Assembly: GCA_938041035.1 (NCBI GenBank)
Contig: CALHYX010000032.1
Coordinates: 1 to 64,000, forward strand
Source: an uncultured Acidimicrobiales bacterium
GTDB lineage: Bacteria > Actinomycetota > Acidimicrobiia > Acidimicrobiales > SHLQ01
Direction of reading: 5' to 3'
Length of the DNA stretch: 64,000 nt
Shown here: positions 32,863 to 41,726 of the stretch, one piece after another
Layout: each line of letters starts with the position of its first letter
Numbering within the stretch: the first letter of the stretch is position 1
Made by a program: the position numbers and the translations under genes
Notes under the pieces: model-generated
Told to the model about the DNA's origin: nothing
Database searches by the model: none
The model's input: only the letters and a program-made list of their open reading frames with translations

Positions 32863-34434
32863 CTAGTTCGGGAAGTCGGGGGCCTCGGCGTCGAACAGCC
32901 AGGCGTCGAAGAAGTCGCCCAGGTTTTGGCCGCTGACCCGTTCGGCGATCTCGATGAAGTCCTCGGTCAGCGCGTTCGACCCGGAGAACTCCTCGACGTA
33001 GGTCCGGAGGATGTCGAAGAAGGCATCGTCGCCGACCGTCAGCCGCAGTGCGTGCAGGGTGGCGCCGCCCCGGATGTACACCTCGCTGCCGAAGATGTTG
33101 TTCGACCCGGGGTCGCCGGGCGGTCCGTAGAACTGGGCGGTCGGTTCCCAAACGGCACGGAACGAAGCGTCGGTGTCGACCCCATCGCCGTTGAACTCGC
33201 GCCACAGGTACTCGCCGTAGGTGGCGAACCCCTCGTTGAGCCAGATGTCCTGCCAGCGGGCGACCGCGATGGCGTCGCCGAACCACTGGTGGGCGAGCTC
33301 ATGGGCCAGCACCCACTCCCAGGTGCGGCGGCCGTCGACGAGGTCGGTACCAAAGACCGACAGGGTCTGGGTTTCGAGGGCGAAGCCGAGCGGCAGGTCG
33401 ACGACCACGCCTCCATAGGCCTCGAACGGGTACGGGCCGAACAACTCGGTGAACACTTCGAGCATCAGGTCGGTGCGGGCGAAGTCGAACTCGGCGTCCT
33501 CGGCGACCGAGGCGGCGAACGCATGGCGGATCACGACACCGTCGGGGCCCTCGGATTCGACGAACACGAAATCGCCAATGTTGACCGTGGCGAGGTAGGT
33601 CGTCATCGGGTCGCTCGCCTCGAACAGCCAACTGCTGGTGCCGTCGCCGTTGTCGGTGGTGCTTTGCAACAGACCGTTCGCCGCCACCTCGGTGTCGTTG
33701 GGCACCGTGACGTTGAACGTGAAGGTGGCCTTGTCGAGCGGGTGGTCGTTCGACGGGAACCAGTTCTGGGCCCCATCGGGCTCGCTGACCACGTAGGAGC
33801 CGCGGGCGAAGTCGACCCAACCGAGCGCACCCGGAGCCGCGTCGTTGAACACGACATCGACCTCGCCGCCGTAGTCGACGACGACCTCGAACTCACTGTC
33901 GTCGGCCAGATTTTCCGCTGGTGAGATGATCAACTCCCGATCCTCGCGTTCGAACGACGCCTCGACGCCGTCGACGGTTACCGACTCCACGGTCAATCCA
34001 AAGAGGTCGAGATTGAACCGGCTGAGCTCCTGGGTGGTACGGGCCTCGATGGTGGCCGTCGCGTCCAGGGCGTCGGAGCCCTCGGCCACCGCGATGTCGA
34101 TGGTGTAGTGGATGACGTCGTAGCCGCCGTTGCCGAGATAGGGGTAGTACGGATCGCCGATGCTCTCGGCTCCGATCGTCGGATCATCCGGCGCCGGTGG
34201 CGGCTGGGTGGTGATGTCGGGCGGCGGGAACTGGGGCTCGGTCGATGGCGGCAGGGTCGGCTCGGTCGGAGGTGGCGTCGTCGCCTCGGGCGTCGTCGGC
34301 GCGGGAGGGGGCGGCGTCGTCGGCGCGGATGTGGTGGTCGACAACAACTCGGCAACGCCGGTGGTGCCGCACGCCGAAGCGACCAGCATCAACGCAACCA
34401 GTACGGCAAGGACCCGGGCGGAGGTTTTCAGCAC
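32863..34434 (-). CDS. M1-family metallopeptidase lipoprotein
   Basis: This 523-residue secreted aminopeptidase-like protein has a signal peptide ending in VASAC (lipobox), then a Pro/Thr-rich linker of about 70 residues. The M1 N-terminal beta domain follows, with the substrate segment LGFALETQT and the zinc site HELAH at residues 378-382 with the third ligand in WLNEGFATYGEYLW. The start is set at GTG 34434, not the GTG at 34440, because TACCTT lies exactly 6 nt before 34434 as in other leaderless genes here. It should be anchored outside the cell and cleave peptides from their N-termini. Confidence 0.88.
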   Translation of the reverse strand: MLKTSARVLAVLVALMLVASACGTTGVAELLSTTTSAPTTPPPPAPTTPEATTPPPTEPTLPPSTEPQFPPPDITTQPPPAPDDPTIGAESIGDPYYPYLGNGGYDVIHYTIDIAVAEGSDALDATATIEARTTQELSRFNLDLFGLTVESVTVDGVEASFEREDRELIISPAENLADDSEFEVVVDYGGEVDVVFNDAAPGALGWVDFARGSYVVSEPDGAQNWFPSNDHPLDKATFTFNVTVPNDTEVAANGLLQSTTDNGDGTSSWLFEASDPMTTYLATVNIGDFVFVESEGPDGVVIRHAFAASVAEDAEFDFARTDLMLEVFTELFGPYPFEAYGGVVVDLPLGFALETQTLSVFGTDLVDGRRTWEWVLAHELAHQWFGDAIAVARWQDIWLNEGFATYGEYLWREFNGDGVDTDASFRAVWEPTAQFYGPPGDPGSNNIFGSEVYIRGGATLHALRLTVGDDAFFDILRTYVEEFSGSNALTEDFIEIAERVSGQNLGDFFDAWLFDAEAPDFPN

Positions 34435-34446
34435 ACCCACAAGGTA
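34435..34446 (-). promoter_or_regulatory. -10 element of a likely leaderless transcript (M1 peptidase)
   Basis: TACCTT, 6 nt, GTG at 34434 on the minus strand; the alternative GTG at 34440 would leave no gap. No ribosome site. Confidence 0.5.
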
Positions 34447-34475
34447 CCCACGGGTTGGTGCCAGTGGGCGGCGGG

Positions 34476-36020
34476 TCAGCGGAGCAGGTCGGTGAGCGGG
34501 GCGTTGGCGACGTCGAGGACCTCGGTCGCGGGAATGTCGAACCAGGCTGCCAAGGTGGCGTAATACTCGCCCATCGAGACCGTGGCCACCAGGTTGTCGT
34601 CGTCGTCGAGGTCGGTGAGCGACGGGGTCTCGCCGTGTAGTCCGGGGACGACGGGCCCGGCGAGCATCGCCACCGATGCCGACCCGTGATCGGTGCCGTT
34701 GTCGTTTTGTTCGGGCCGGCGGCCGAACTCGCTGGTGGTGGCGATCAGGGTCGAGTCGCCGAGGCCGAGGTCGGCGAGATCGGTGCGGAAGCCGGCGACC
34801 GCGTTGCTGATCTGCCGGAGCAGGTTGTCGTGGGTGCCGCGCTGGTCGCTGTGCGTATCGAAACCGCCGATCGGCACGTGAATCACCCGGACGCCGAGGT
34901 CGGCGCCGAGCAGCACCGAGGCCACCGCAAGCGACTCGCCGATGTCGCCGGAATCCTCATAGCGCGGGACCTCGACCTCGGTGATTCCAGAGATCACATC
35001 GGCGAAGTCGATGGCGGTGCGAAGGCCCCGCCGCGCCGCTTTCGCGCTGGTTCCGTCGTCGGGGCTCTCGGCCGCCAGGCCTACCCAGCCCGTACGCAGG
35101 CTGCGGAACCAGGGGTCCTCGTTGGTGAGGTACCAGCCCGCATCCCGATCGGGAAGACCGAGGGTCACCGCCTTGGCCGAGATCAGCGCGGGGGTGTTGC
35201 CCCCGCCGAGGGACACGCCGGTCACCGGGGCGCCCACGTCGAGCTGGTCGCACACCCGCCCGAGAAAGCCCGTGTGGGGCAGCGCGTTGCCCTCGGCAGC
35301 CCCGGCCCACCACCGTTGTTCCATGCCGAAGTGGGAGCCGCCGGGGTCGGGTACGCCCACCCCCTGGAGGTAGGCCACCCCCTGGTCGTGCATGGCGGCG
35401 AGGTTCGGGTTTACGCCGAACTGGTCGTCGATGACGATCAATTCCTCGGGATCGATCGCCACGTTATGGCGCAGGTCGGCGAGGCGTCCGTCGCCGTACG
35501 GGACGAGCGTGCTGAGACCGTCGTTGCCGCCCTGGAGTTCGATAAGGACGAGCGTCCGGTCCTCGAGCGGGGCCGCGTTGACGATCGACTGGAATGGCTC
35601 GCCCGCCGCGGCGGCGTCAGTGCCCGACGCGGCCGGTTCGTCGGTCGTTGCCCCGGGGGATCCGTCGAGGCTGGGCCACGGTGCCCGATCGCGGGTGACA
35701 TACCAGGCCGCGCCGCCGCCGAGAACCCCCGCGGTGGCACCGAGGACGGAGCGTCGGCTCACTCCTCGGTGCCACCTGGAGGCATCCTCCGGTGAGCCGG
35801 ACAGGTGTGGGCTTGCTTGGTTGGTCACCGCAGGAGGGCTGCTGTTTTTTTGACTTGTGTCGTTTGAGGTTTGGTGGGTGGGCGGGCGTTCTTGGGGATC
35901 GCTGCCTCTTTTACTTGTGTCGTCTGAGGTTTGGTGGGTGGTCGGGCGTTCTTGGGGGTCGCTGTTTTGTTGACTTGTGTCGTTTGAGGTTGGTGGGGTG
36001 GTCGGGTCGGGGGTACTCAT
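34476..36020 (-). CDS. DUF1501 protein with twin-arginine signal
   Basis: A 514-residue protein of the DUF1501 (sulfatase-like) family, commonly found with DUF1800 in one operon. The start at 36020 overlaps the DUF1800 stop by 4 nt. A Tat motif SRRSVLGATAGVLGG appears only near residue 85; before it lies a polar extension with three copies of a 20-residue repeat (units like DPQERPPTHQTSND). After the signal come LVLIELQGGNDGLSTLVPYG, the metal-site-like HFGMEQRWWAG, and TSEFGRRPEQN...DHG in the C-terminal part. Exported function is unknown. An internal GTG at 35828 would remove the repeats but has no ribosome site. Confidence 0.85.
   Translation of the reverse strand: MSTPDPTTPPTSNDTSQQNSDPQERPTTHQTSDDTSKRGSDPQERPPTHQTSNDTSQKNSSPPAVTNQASPHLSGSPEDASRWHRGVSRRSVLGATAGVLGGGAAWYVTRDRAPWPSLDGSPGATTDEPAASGTDAAAAGEPFQSIVNAAPLEDRTLVLIELQGGNDGLSTLVPYGDGRLADLRHNVAIDPEELIVIDDQFGVNPNLAAMHDQGVAYLQGVGVPDPGGSHFGMEQRWWAGAAEGNALPHTGFLGRVCDQLDVGAPVTGVSLGGGNTPALISAKAVTLGLPDRDAGWYLTNEDPWFRSLRTGWVGLAAESPDDGTSAKAARRGLRTAIDFADVISGITEVEVPRYEDSGDIGESLAVASVLLGADLGVRVIHVPIGGFDTHSDQRGTHDNLLRQISNAVAGFRTDLADLGLGDSTLIATTSEFGRRPEQNDNGTDHGSASVAMLAGPVVPGLHGETPSLTDLDDDDNLVATVSMGEYYATLAAWFDIPATEVLDVANAPLTDLLR
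35841..36020. repeat. 60-bp tandem repeat, three copies
   Basis: The units begin at 35841, 35901 and 35961 and share ACTTGTGTCGTTTGAGGT-type cores. They encode the N-terminal 20-residue repeats of the DUF1501 protein; the third contains its start codon. Confidence 0.9.
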
Positions 36021-37303
36021 GCGAGGGCGAACTCCGGGCTGGTCAGGGCGAGCAGGATCAACAGATCGAGGCCTCGCTCGTATTCGGGTTGGTTGCGGAT
36101 GGCCTCGTCGAGCGCTGCCCGGGTGGAGGGCGAAACGTCGAACAGCGAACAGTGCTCGAGAACTTCGTCCACCGTCGCCTCGACCGCATCGATCAGCCGG
36201 TCGCTCAGCTCCTGGTCCATCAACAGGCTCGTTCGCAGCAGCGACTGCGTACCCGAAACCCACCGGTCATCGATCGGCCAACCGGCCACGTTCGGTGGGT
36301 AGAACGGCGCATGGCCCAACCGGGTGAGCCACCACGGGTCCAGCTCAACGTCGGCCGGGCCGAGCACGGCGACCATGCCGACCAGCCATTCGAGCGGGCT
36401 CTTGGGGCGGGAATGGCGGGCCAGCAGAAATTCGGGGTGGTCGGCCATCGCTTCCAGCAGCGGCATGATCTCGAGGTCGTTCTCGCGAAAGACCCCGGCC
36501 AACTCCTCGAGCCGGGTCGGGCTGGGTTCGCCGCCGACGATCGTGCGGTAGATCGCTCGGGTGACGTGGGGGGCGCACGCCGGGTCGTCACAGATCTTGT
36601 CGATGATCGACTCGTTGTTCCAACGGCGGCGCTCGCCCCGAAAGGTCAGCGGGCGCTCGTAGTGCTGCTCGCGGTCGAAACTCACCTCGAGGGTCTCCCA
36701 GTCGACCCGCCAGCCCGACAGGCCGCGAGCGGCGACGCGCACGTCGTCCTCGGTGTAGTTCTCGACCCCGAGCGCGAAGAGTTCCATGACCTCACGGGCG
36801 TAGTTCTCGTTGGGCTGTTCGCCGCGCGATCCGGCACCGTCGAGCCAATAGAGCATGGCGGGATCGATCGTGATCTCCTGGAGCAGGTCGCGGAAGTTCC
36901 CCAGCGCGTGGCGGCGAATCAGATGGTGTTGGCGCCAGAGTGCCTCCGCCGACGCCCTCGCGAGGCTGGAGGTGAGATGACCGTGCCAGAACCAGGTCAT
37001 GCGCTCGTGGAGGCCGGCGTCGGGGTCGACCAGCCGCTCGAGGTACCAGCCGAGCAGCGTCTGGTCCCCCGATTCGCTGAAGTCGACTGCGGCGATCTCC
37101 TCTTCGCTCAGGATGGTGGCGTTGTCGCGGCCGAGCAGGTCGCGGACCGCGGCTCGCGGGTCGAGGTCCCGAAGCGCCTGCACCTGCCCGGGGTGGGTGG
37201 TCAGGTGGAGGCGCCTCAGGGCATGCGCTCGCTGAGCATCGGCGGAGGGTTCTCCGGCGAACCAGCGGTGCAGTCGGGGTCCGAGTGCGCTGAGAAGGGC
37301 CAT
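36017..37303 (-). CDS. DUF1800 family protein
   Basis: A 428-residue protein with the DUF1800 pattern: HALRRLHLTTHPGQVQALR near the start, MTWFWHGHLTSS, the hallmark PNENYAREVMELFALG around residue 170, YTEDDVRVAARGLSGW and a C-terminal AGWPIDDRWVSGTQSLLR. It probably lacks a signal peptide. It is translated together with the DUF1501 gene that follows. The pair is widespread and of unknown function, though a link to exported polysaccharide or surface processes has been proposed for related gene pairs. Confidence 0.85.
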   Translation of the reverse strand: MALLSALGPRLHRWFAGEPSADAQRAHALRRLHLTTHPGQVQALRDLDPRAAVRDLLGRDNATILSEEEIAAVDFSESGDQTLLGWYLERLVDPDAGLHERMTWFWHGHLTSSLARASAEALWRQHHLIRRHALGNFRDLLQEITIDPAMLYWLDGAGSRGEQPNENYAREVMELFALGVENYTEDDVRVAARGLSGWRVDWETLEVSFDREQHYERPLTFRGERRRWNNESIIDKICDDPACAPHVTRAIYRTIVGGEPSPTRLEELAGVFRENDLEIMPLLEAMADHPEFLLARHSRPKSPLEWLVGMVAVLGPADVELDPWWLTRLGHAPFYPPNVAGWPIDDRWVSGTQSLLRTSLLMDQELSDRLIDAVEATVDEVLEHCSLFDVSPSTRAALDEAIRNQPEYERGLDLLILLALTSPEFALA

Positions 37304-37316
37304 GGCCGGAAACGTA
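37304..37316 (-). promoter_or_regulatory. -10 element of a likely leaderless transcript (DUF1800)
   Basis: TACGTT, 7 nt, ATG at 37303 on the minus strand; no ribosome site. Confidence 0.55.
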
Positions 37317-37483
37317 CGGATTCGATGATGAAACGAAGGTGAATGCGGCCTTCATCTTCGCTTCATGTTCGGTTTGGCATCGTGGCGCAATGACCTTCGC
37401 GGCGCGCGCCCTCACCGTCGATGCCCCTGCACCGCGATAGGCCTGGGTCGCCGGGCGCCGGTGCGGTCTGCGACACTGGTTTG

Positions 37484-38149
37484 GTGCGGTTGCTCCTGGT
37501 CGAAGACGATGTCTCCCTGGCCACCGTGCTCGAACGGGGACTGGCCGAGGACGGCTACGCCGTCGATCACGTGGGCCGCGCCGTCGATGCCGAACACGCC
37601 GTTGCCAGCCACGAGTACGACGTCCTGGTGCTCGACATCGGCCTTCCCGACGGCAACGGACTCGACTTGTGTGCCCGGTTTCGCACCGGTGGGGTGGCCA
37701 CGCCAATCCTGATGCTGACCGCCCGCGACAGTCTGTCGGACAAGGTCGCGGGTCTCGATCACGGGGCCGACGATTACCTCACGAAACCCTTCGACTACCC
37801 CGAGCTCGCCGCTCGACTGCGGGCGTTGCTTCGGCGGCCGACGAAGACGCTCGGCCCGGTGCTGGAGGTCGGCGATGTTCGGCTCGACCCGGCGTCGCAC
37901 CGAGTGTGGCGCGGCGCCATCACCGTGCCGCTCACCGCCCGAGAGTTTTCGTTGCTCGACTATCTGATGCGTCGTCCCGGCGATGTCGTGAGTCGAACCG
38001 ACCTCCTCGAACACGTATGGGACGCCAACTACGACGGGCTGTCGAACGTCGTCGACGTGCACATCGCCAATCTGCGCCGCAAGCTGGAGTTGCCGGGTGC
38101 GCCGGCGCCGATCCAGACCGTCCGGGGTCAGGGGTACCAAATTGGGTGA
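37484..38149 (+). CDS. OmpR/PhoB-family response regulator
   Basis: A 221-residue regulator with start GTG 37484. The receiver domain has VEDD near residue 6, the phosphorylated Asp51 in VLVLDIGLPDG, TARD and the conserved lysine in TKPFDYPEL. The C-terminal winged helix carries LTAREFSLLDYLMRRPGDVVSR and NVVDVHIANLRRKL. GACACT, a variant -10, lies 6 nt before the start. The sensor kinase begins 6 nt after the stop, forming a two-component system. The signal is unknown. Confidence 0.93.
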   Translation: MRLLLVEDDVSLATVLERGLAEDGYAVDHVGRAVDAEHAVASHEYDVLVLDIGLPDGNGLDLCARFRTGGVATPILMLTARDSLSDKVAGLDHGADDYLTKPFDYPELAARLRALLRRPTKTLGPVLEVGDVRLDPASHRVWRGAITVPLTAREFSLLDYLMRRPGDVVSRTDLLEHVWDANYDGLSNVVDVHIANLRRKLELPGAPAPIQTVRGQGYQIG

Positions 38150-38155
38150 TCGAAG

Positions 38156-39307
38156 ATGAACCTGCGCCGCGTGCGACTCATACTCACCCTGTTCTACGGC
38201 GCGGTCACCGCGCTCACGGTGTTCGGCATCGCCCTCTACGCCGCGCAGGCCGGCGCGGAGCGCATCTACCAGTCGGCCGAGCGCGACGCCCAGGGCAACG
38301 TGGCGGAGTTCGCCATCAACCGCGACGACCCGAGCGACAACACGTGGCTGGTCAACACCACCGACGACTGGTCCTCCCCGCAGGGGGAGACCTGGGTGGA
38401 ACCTCCGCTGATCACGCTCGTCGACCGCGCCAACGGGCGCGAGAGTTTCCAGCGCTTTGAGCAGGACGGCACCTGGTTGGCCTACGTCCGCCCGATCGAC
38501 GACGTGAACTTCGCCGTGAACGCGGTGTATCTCGAAGACTACGAGACCGATGTTTCGTCGTTGCGGTGGCGGATTCTGTTGATGGCCATCGGCGCCGTCC
38601 TCGCCGCCGCGGCCGCCGGATGGTTCGTTGCGGGCCGGGCGTTGGTGCCGGCGCGACGAGCGGCGCAGCAACAGCGCGACTTCATCGCCGATGCCGCCCA
38701 CGAGATGCGCACGCCCCTGGCGGTGATCCAGGCATCGGCCAGCCATGCCTTGAGTCGATCCCGTGAATCCGATGCCTACGTCGAGTCGCTCACCGAGATC
38801 AGAGCGGCAACCGAGCGCGCGGGAGCCGGGGTGGGCGAGCTTCTCGAGTTGGCGCGGCTCGAATCCGGGCAGGCGCAACCGCGCAAGGCGCCGCTGCGCG
38901 TCGACCTGCTGATCGAAGAGGTCGCGGCCGGAATCAAGATCGACGATGTGGCGATCGACGCTCGTCCGAGCCGGGCCGTCGTGGTCGATGCCGACTATTC
39001 ACTGCTGCGCCAGGTCGTGGAGACGCTGACCCGCAACGCTGCCGCCCGAGCGCCGAACGTGTGGTTGGAGGTCAACTCCCACGCCGGCGACGCCCTGATC
39101 GACGTGGTCGACGACGGACCGGGCTTTGACCCGGACCTGCTGCCCGAGGTCTTCGATCGTTTCCGACGGGGCGACACGAAGGGTTCGTCGGGTCTCGGGA
39201 TGGCGATCGCCAAGTCCGTGGTCGATGCGCACGGTGGCACGATCCGAGCGGAGAATCGACCCGAGGGTGGGGCGATCGTGCGGTTGACGCTGCGGCTCGG
39301 CGAGTAG
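38156..39307 (+). CDS. Sensor histidine kinase
   Basis: A 383-residue membrane kinase: transmembrane helices at about residues 8-30 and 140-162 flank an extracellular sensor of about 110 residues. The HisKA motif DAAHEMRTPLAVIQ contains the phosphorylated His182. The ATPase part has NAAARAPN (N box), DDGPGFDP (G1), FDRFRRGD (F box) and GSSGLGMAIAK (G2). It phosphorylates the regulator encoded immediately upstream. No HAMP domain is obvious. Confidence 0.92.
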   Translation: MNLRRVRLILTLFYGAVTALTVFGIALYAAQAGAERIYQSAERDAQGNVAEFAINRDDPSDNTWLVNTTDDWSSPQGETWVEPPLITLVDRANGRESFQRFEQDGTWLAYVRPIDDVNFAVNAVYLEDYETDVSSLRWRILLMAIGAVLAAAAAGWFVAGRALVPARRAAQQQRDFIADAAHEMRTPLAVIQASASHALSRSRESDAYVESLTEIRAATERAGAGVGELLELARLESGQAQPRKAPLRVDLLIEEVAAGIKIDDVAIDARPSRAVVVDADYSLLRQVVETLTRNAAARAPNVWLEVNSHAGDALIDVVDDGPGFDPDLLPEVFDRFRRGDTKGSSGLGMAIAKSVVDAHGGTIRAENRPEGGAIVRLTLRLGE

Positions 39308-39339
39308 GCCAGAGCGACCGTTGCCGGGCGCTCGATCGC

Positions 39340-39651
39340 TTAGACGCTGAGGGTCAGGGCGGCGGCAATGTCGTCGATCGCATCGACGAGGTCGGGCCGG
39401 TCGGCGAACAGGGCATCGACCGCCTCGCCATTCCAGGGCTCGATCAGTCGGGCGGGAGGGAGTCCGGCCTGCACCCACGCGGTGCCGAGCAGCCGGATGG
39501 CTCGGTCGATCGCCGGATGGGCCGAGCGAACGGCCCGTTCCCCGGCCTCGGCGACGTCGAATGACGGGCAGTGCACGCTGGGATCCGCGCCATCGGCGAG
39601 GGTTACCAGGCGATAGCGCAGAGCTTCGGTTGCGATCAGGGTGTGGTTCAT
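39340..39651 (-). CDS. Small hypothetical protein
   Basis: A 103-residue, mostly helical, acidic protein with no known domain. It starts MNHTLIATEAL and contains one cysteine in VHCPSFDVAEAGE. It lies 66 bp after ferrochelatase in the same direction and converges with the kinase gene. Its place at the end of the whiB-regulator-ferrochelatase run makes co-transcription plausible. It could also be an independent gene; codon use is typical of the region. Confidence 0.55.
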   Translation of the reverse strand: MNHTLIATEALRYRLVTLADGADPSVHCPSFDVAEAGERAVRSAHPAIDRAIRLLGTAWVQAGLPPARLIEPWNGEAVDALFADRPDLVDAIDDIAAALTLSV

Positions 39652-39717
39652 GGCCGATCCCCGCAGACGTCGACGTCAGGAAAAGGCTACGCGGTCCAGC
39701 CCCGGCATCGGGGGATG

Positions 39718-40791
39718 TCAGCGGGTGGGCCGACTGGGCGCCGGGCAGCAGTTGGCGGCGCAGGGATTGGGTCGCGGCGCGAGATCGCTGAGCCGGCGGG
39801 GTTTGGCGCCGTCGATCCGTTCGGCGATGAGCTCACCGATCATGGCGATGAATCGGGGGTCGACGCCTACCGTCGCCGCCCGCCGGATGGTCATGCCCAA
39901 CGCTTCGGCTCGCTGCGCCGCCTCGGTGTCGAGGTCATAGAGCACCTCCATGTGGTCGGAGATGAACCCGATCGGCACCATGACCACTGCGGGCGGGTGG
40001 TCACCGGAACGACTCCCGGCCACGGAGTCGAGGTGATCGACGATGTCGGGTTCGAGCCACGGTACCTCGGGTGGTCCGCTCCGGCTCTGGAAGACGAGGT
40101 CCCAACCGTGATCTCCGTCGATGCCGTCGACGACCAGGGCCGACGCCGCCCGAAGCTGGGCTTCGTAGTCGGAGCCGGACGCCATCGAGAGGGGAATCGA
40201 GTGCGCCGTGAACACGATGCGGGCCGTCGACCGGTGGGCGGTCGGAAGGCTGTCGATCGCGTGTTGCACGTTGTCGATCATGGGGTCGATGAACCCCGGG
40301 TGATCAAAGAACTGTCGGAGCTTTTCGATGCGCGGGGCCCCGTCACCGACGGCGGCGACCGCGCGGTCGATGTCTTCGCGGTACTGCCGGCAACCGGAGT
40401 AGGAACTGTAGGCCGAGGTCACAAAGGCGAGAGCGTGGGTGATGCCGTCATCGCGCATGCGGGCGACGGTGTCCTCGAGCAGGGGAGTCCAGTTGCGATT
40501 GCCCCAGTAGATCGGCAGTTCGACGCCCGTCGTGGGCAGGTGCTGCTCGAGGGCGGCGATGAGCTCGCGGCACTGGCCGTTGATCGGGCTCACCCCGCCG
40601 AACAGGCTGTAGTGCGCCCCCACCTCAACCAGTCGCTCGCGAGGTATTCCCCGGCCCCGGGTCACGTTCTCGAGAAACGGAACGACGTCGTCCGGCCCCT
40701 CCGGGCCGCCGAATGAGACCACCAGAACAGCGTCGTAACGATCGTCCGTGGCGTCCGTGGCGTCCGTGGCGTTGGTGGCGTCGGTGGTCAT
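39718..40791 (-). CDS. hemH: Ferrochelatase with C-terminal [2Fe-2S] cysteines
   Basis: This 357-residue protein inserts Fe(II) into a porphyrin; in actinobacteria the substrate is usually coproporphyrin III (CpfC route). After an (ATD)n N-terminal tail it shows VVSFGGPEGPDDVVPFL, VYWGNRNW-like IYWGNRNW, FVTSAYSSYSGCRQY, the catalytic histidine in VFTAHSIPLSMA and PIGFISDHMEVLYDLD with the conserved Asp/Glu pair. The C-terminal CAANCC resembles the cluster-binding tail of actinobacterial enzymes. Start at ATG 40791. It follows the B12-binding regulator by 62 bp, which suggests common control. Confidence 0.92.
   Translation of the reverse strand: MTTDATNATDATDATDDRYDAVLVVSFGGPEGPDDVVPFLENVTRGRGIPRERLVEVGAHYSLFGGVSPINGQCRELIAALEQHLPTTGVELPIYWGNRNWTPLLEDTVARMRDDGITHALAFVTSAYSSYSGCRQYREDIDRAVAAVGDGAPRIEKLRQFFDHPGFIDPMIDNVQHAIDSLPTAHRSTARIVFTAHSIPLSMASGSDYEAQLRAASALVVDGIDGDHGWDLVFQSRSGPPEVPWLEPDIVDHLDSVAGSRSGDHPPAVVMVPIGFISDHMEVLYDLDTEAAQRAEALGMTIRRAATVGVDPRFIAMIGELIAERIDGAKPRRLSDLAPRPNPCAANCCPAPSRPTR
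40744..40788. repeat. 9-bp tandem repeat, five copies, at the ferrochelatase start
   Basis: Units of GTCCGTGGC (three identical, two diverged) span 40744-40788 and encode the Ala-Thr-Asp/Asn repeat of the ferrochelatase N-terminus. Confidence 0.8.
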
Positions 40792-40853
40792 CGATCGATC
40801 ATGTCCGCTGTGCGTGGGCATCGCGAAGTCGTGGTTGCGCGACCGAGCACCCG

Positions 40854-41726
40854 CTACGGCGCGCCGGTGGCTCGCTCGAAGTCGGTGACGGCCGAGTCGC
40901 TGGTCGTGACGATGTCGGCTCCGAGGGTTTTGCCGTGATCGGTCGAGGTCACCGCACTGCCGCCGATGACGAGCGGCACCCGGATGTTGGCGGCGCGGAT
41001 GGCCCGAATCATCGCCTCGGTGTTTTCCTCGTTGTCGGGGGTGGTCATGCAGATACCGATGGCGACCAGCCGATCGATCTCCACCGCGACCTCGGCGATG
41101 CACTCCGCGGGGGTGTTGGCGCCGAGGTCGCAGATCTCGAACCCGCGGCTGCGGAGCAGATCGCCCATCATCGATGTGGGGATCGAGTGGGCGTCGCCGG
41201 GGGGCGCAGCCAACATGATGGTGCCGCGGGTGCGGCCCCGGTGCGCGAACTTGGGGCCCATGCGACCGAGCAGGCGGAGCGCGACGGCCGACGCCCGGTG
41301 TTCCTGGGCGACGGATAGGTGGCCGGCGGCCCACCCTTCGCCGATGTCCACCAGTGCGGGGCTGATCAGTTCGGTGTAGATCTCGTCGGGTCGGGCGCCG
41401 GACACGAGGAGTTGTTCGATGTAGGTCCACGCGCCGGCTTCGTCACCTCGAATGAGCCGTTCGCGCAACTGGGTCGGTCCGTCGGTGCGCCAGCGGCCCG
41501 GGGTTGGCGGTGTCGGCGGGCCGGAGATCAGTTGGTCGATGGCCTCCGGGTCGATGGCCCAGACGCCGTCGGTCTTGTCCGCCGCGAGCCGACCGGTGCG
41601 CACGTACCGGTAGGCGGTCATGTAGTGCACGCCGAGGCGATCGGCGGCTTCCTGCAGGGTCAGCGGCGCTGCTGCGGTGGCGGTTCCGGGCGCACCCGCG
41701 GTTTCGCTGGTGTTGGTCTCGCTCAC
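40854..41726 (-). CDS. CarH/LitR-type B12-binding transcriptional regulator
   Basis: This 290-residue regulator starts at GTG 41726, overlapping the whiB stop by 4 nt. An N-terminal MerR/excisionase-type HTH (LTLQEAADRLGVHYMTAYRYVRTGRLAA, residues about 24-50 read as short motifs) is followed by a helical cap domain with W132, then nine residues, then Glu142-His143. A B12-binding Rossmann domain comes next, with Asp178-x-His180 (GDAHSIP) as the axial-ligand motif. W-x9-E-H and D-x-H are the hallmark residues of CarH-type photoreceptors that bind adenosylcobalamin and release DNA in light. One substitution is notable: the usual DxHxxG glycine is a proline. Downstream is ferrochelatase. Confidence 0.87.
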   Translation of the reverse strand: MSETNTSETAGAPGTATAAAPLTLQEAADRLGVHYMTAYRYVRTGRLAADKTDGVWAIDPEAIDQLISGPPTPPTPGRWRTDGPTQLRERLIRGDEAGAWTYIEQLLVSGARPDEIYTELISPALVDIGEGWAAGHLSVAQEHRASAVALRLLGRMGPKFAHRGRTRGTIMLAAPPGDAHSIPTSMMGDLLRSRGFEICDLGANTPAECIAEVAVEIDRLVAIGICMTTPDNEENTEAMIRAIRAANIRVPLVIGGSAVTSTDHGKTLGADIVTTSDSAVTDFERATGAP

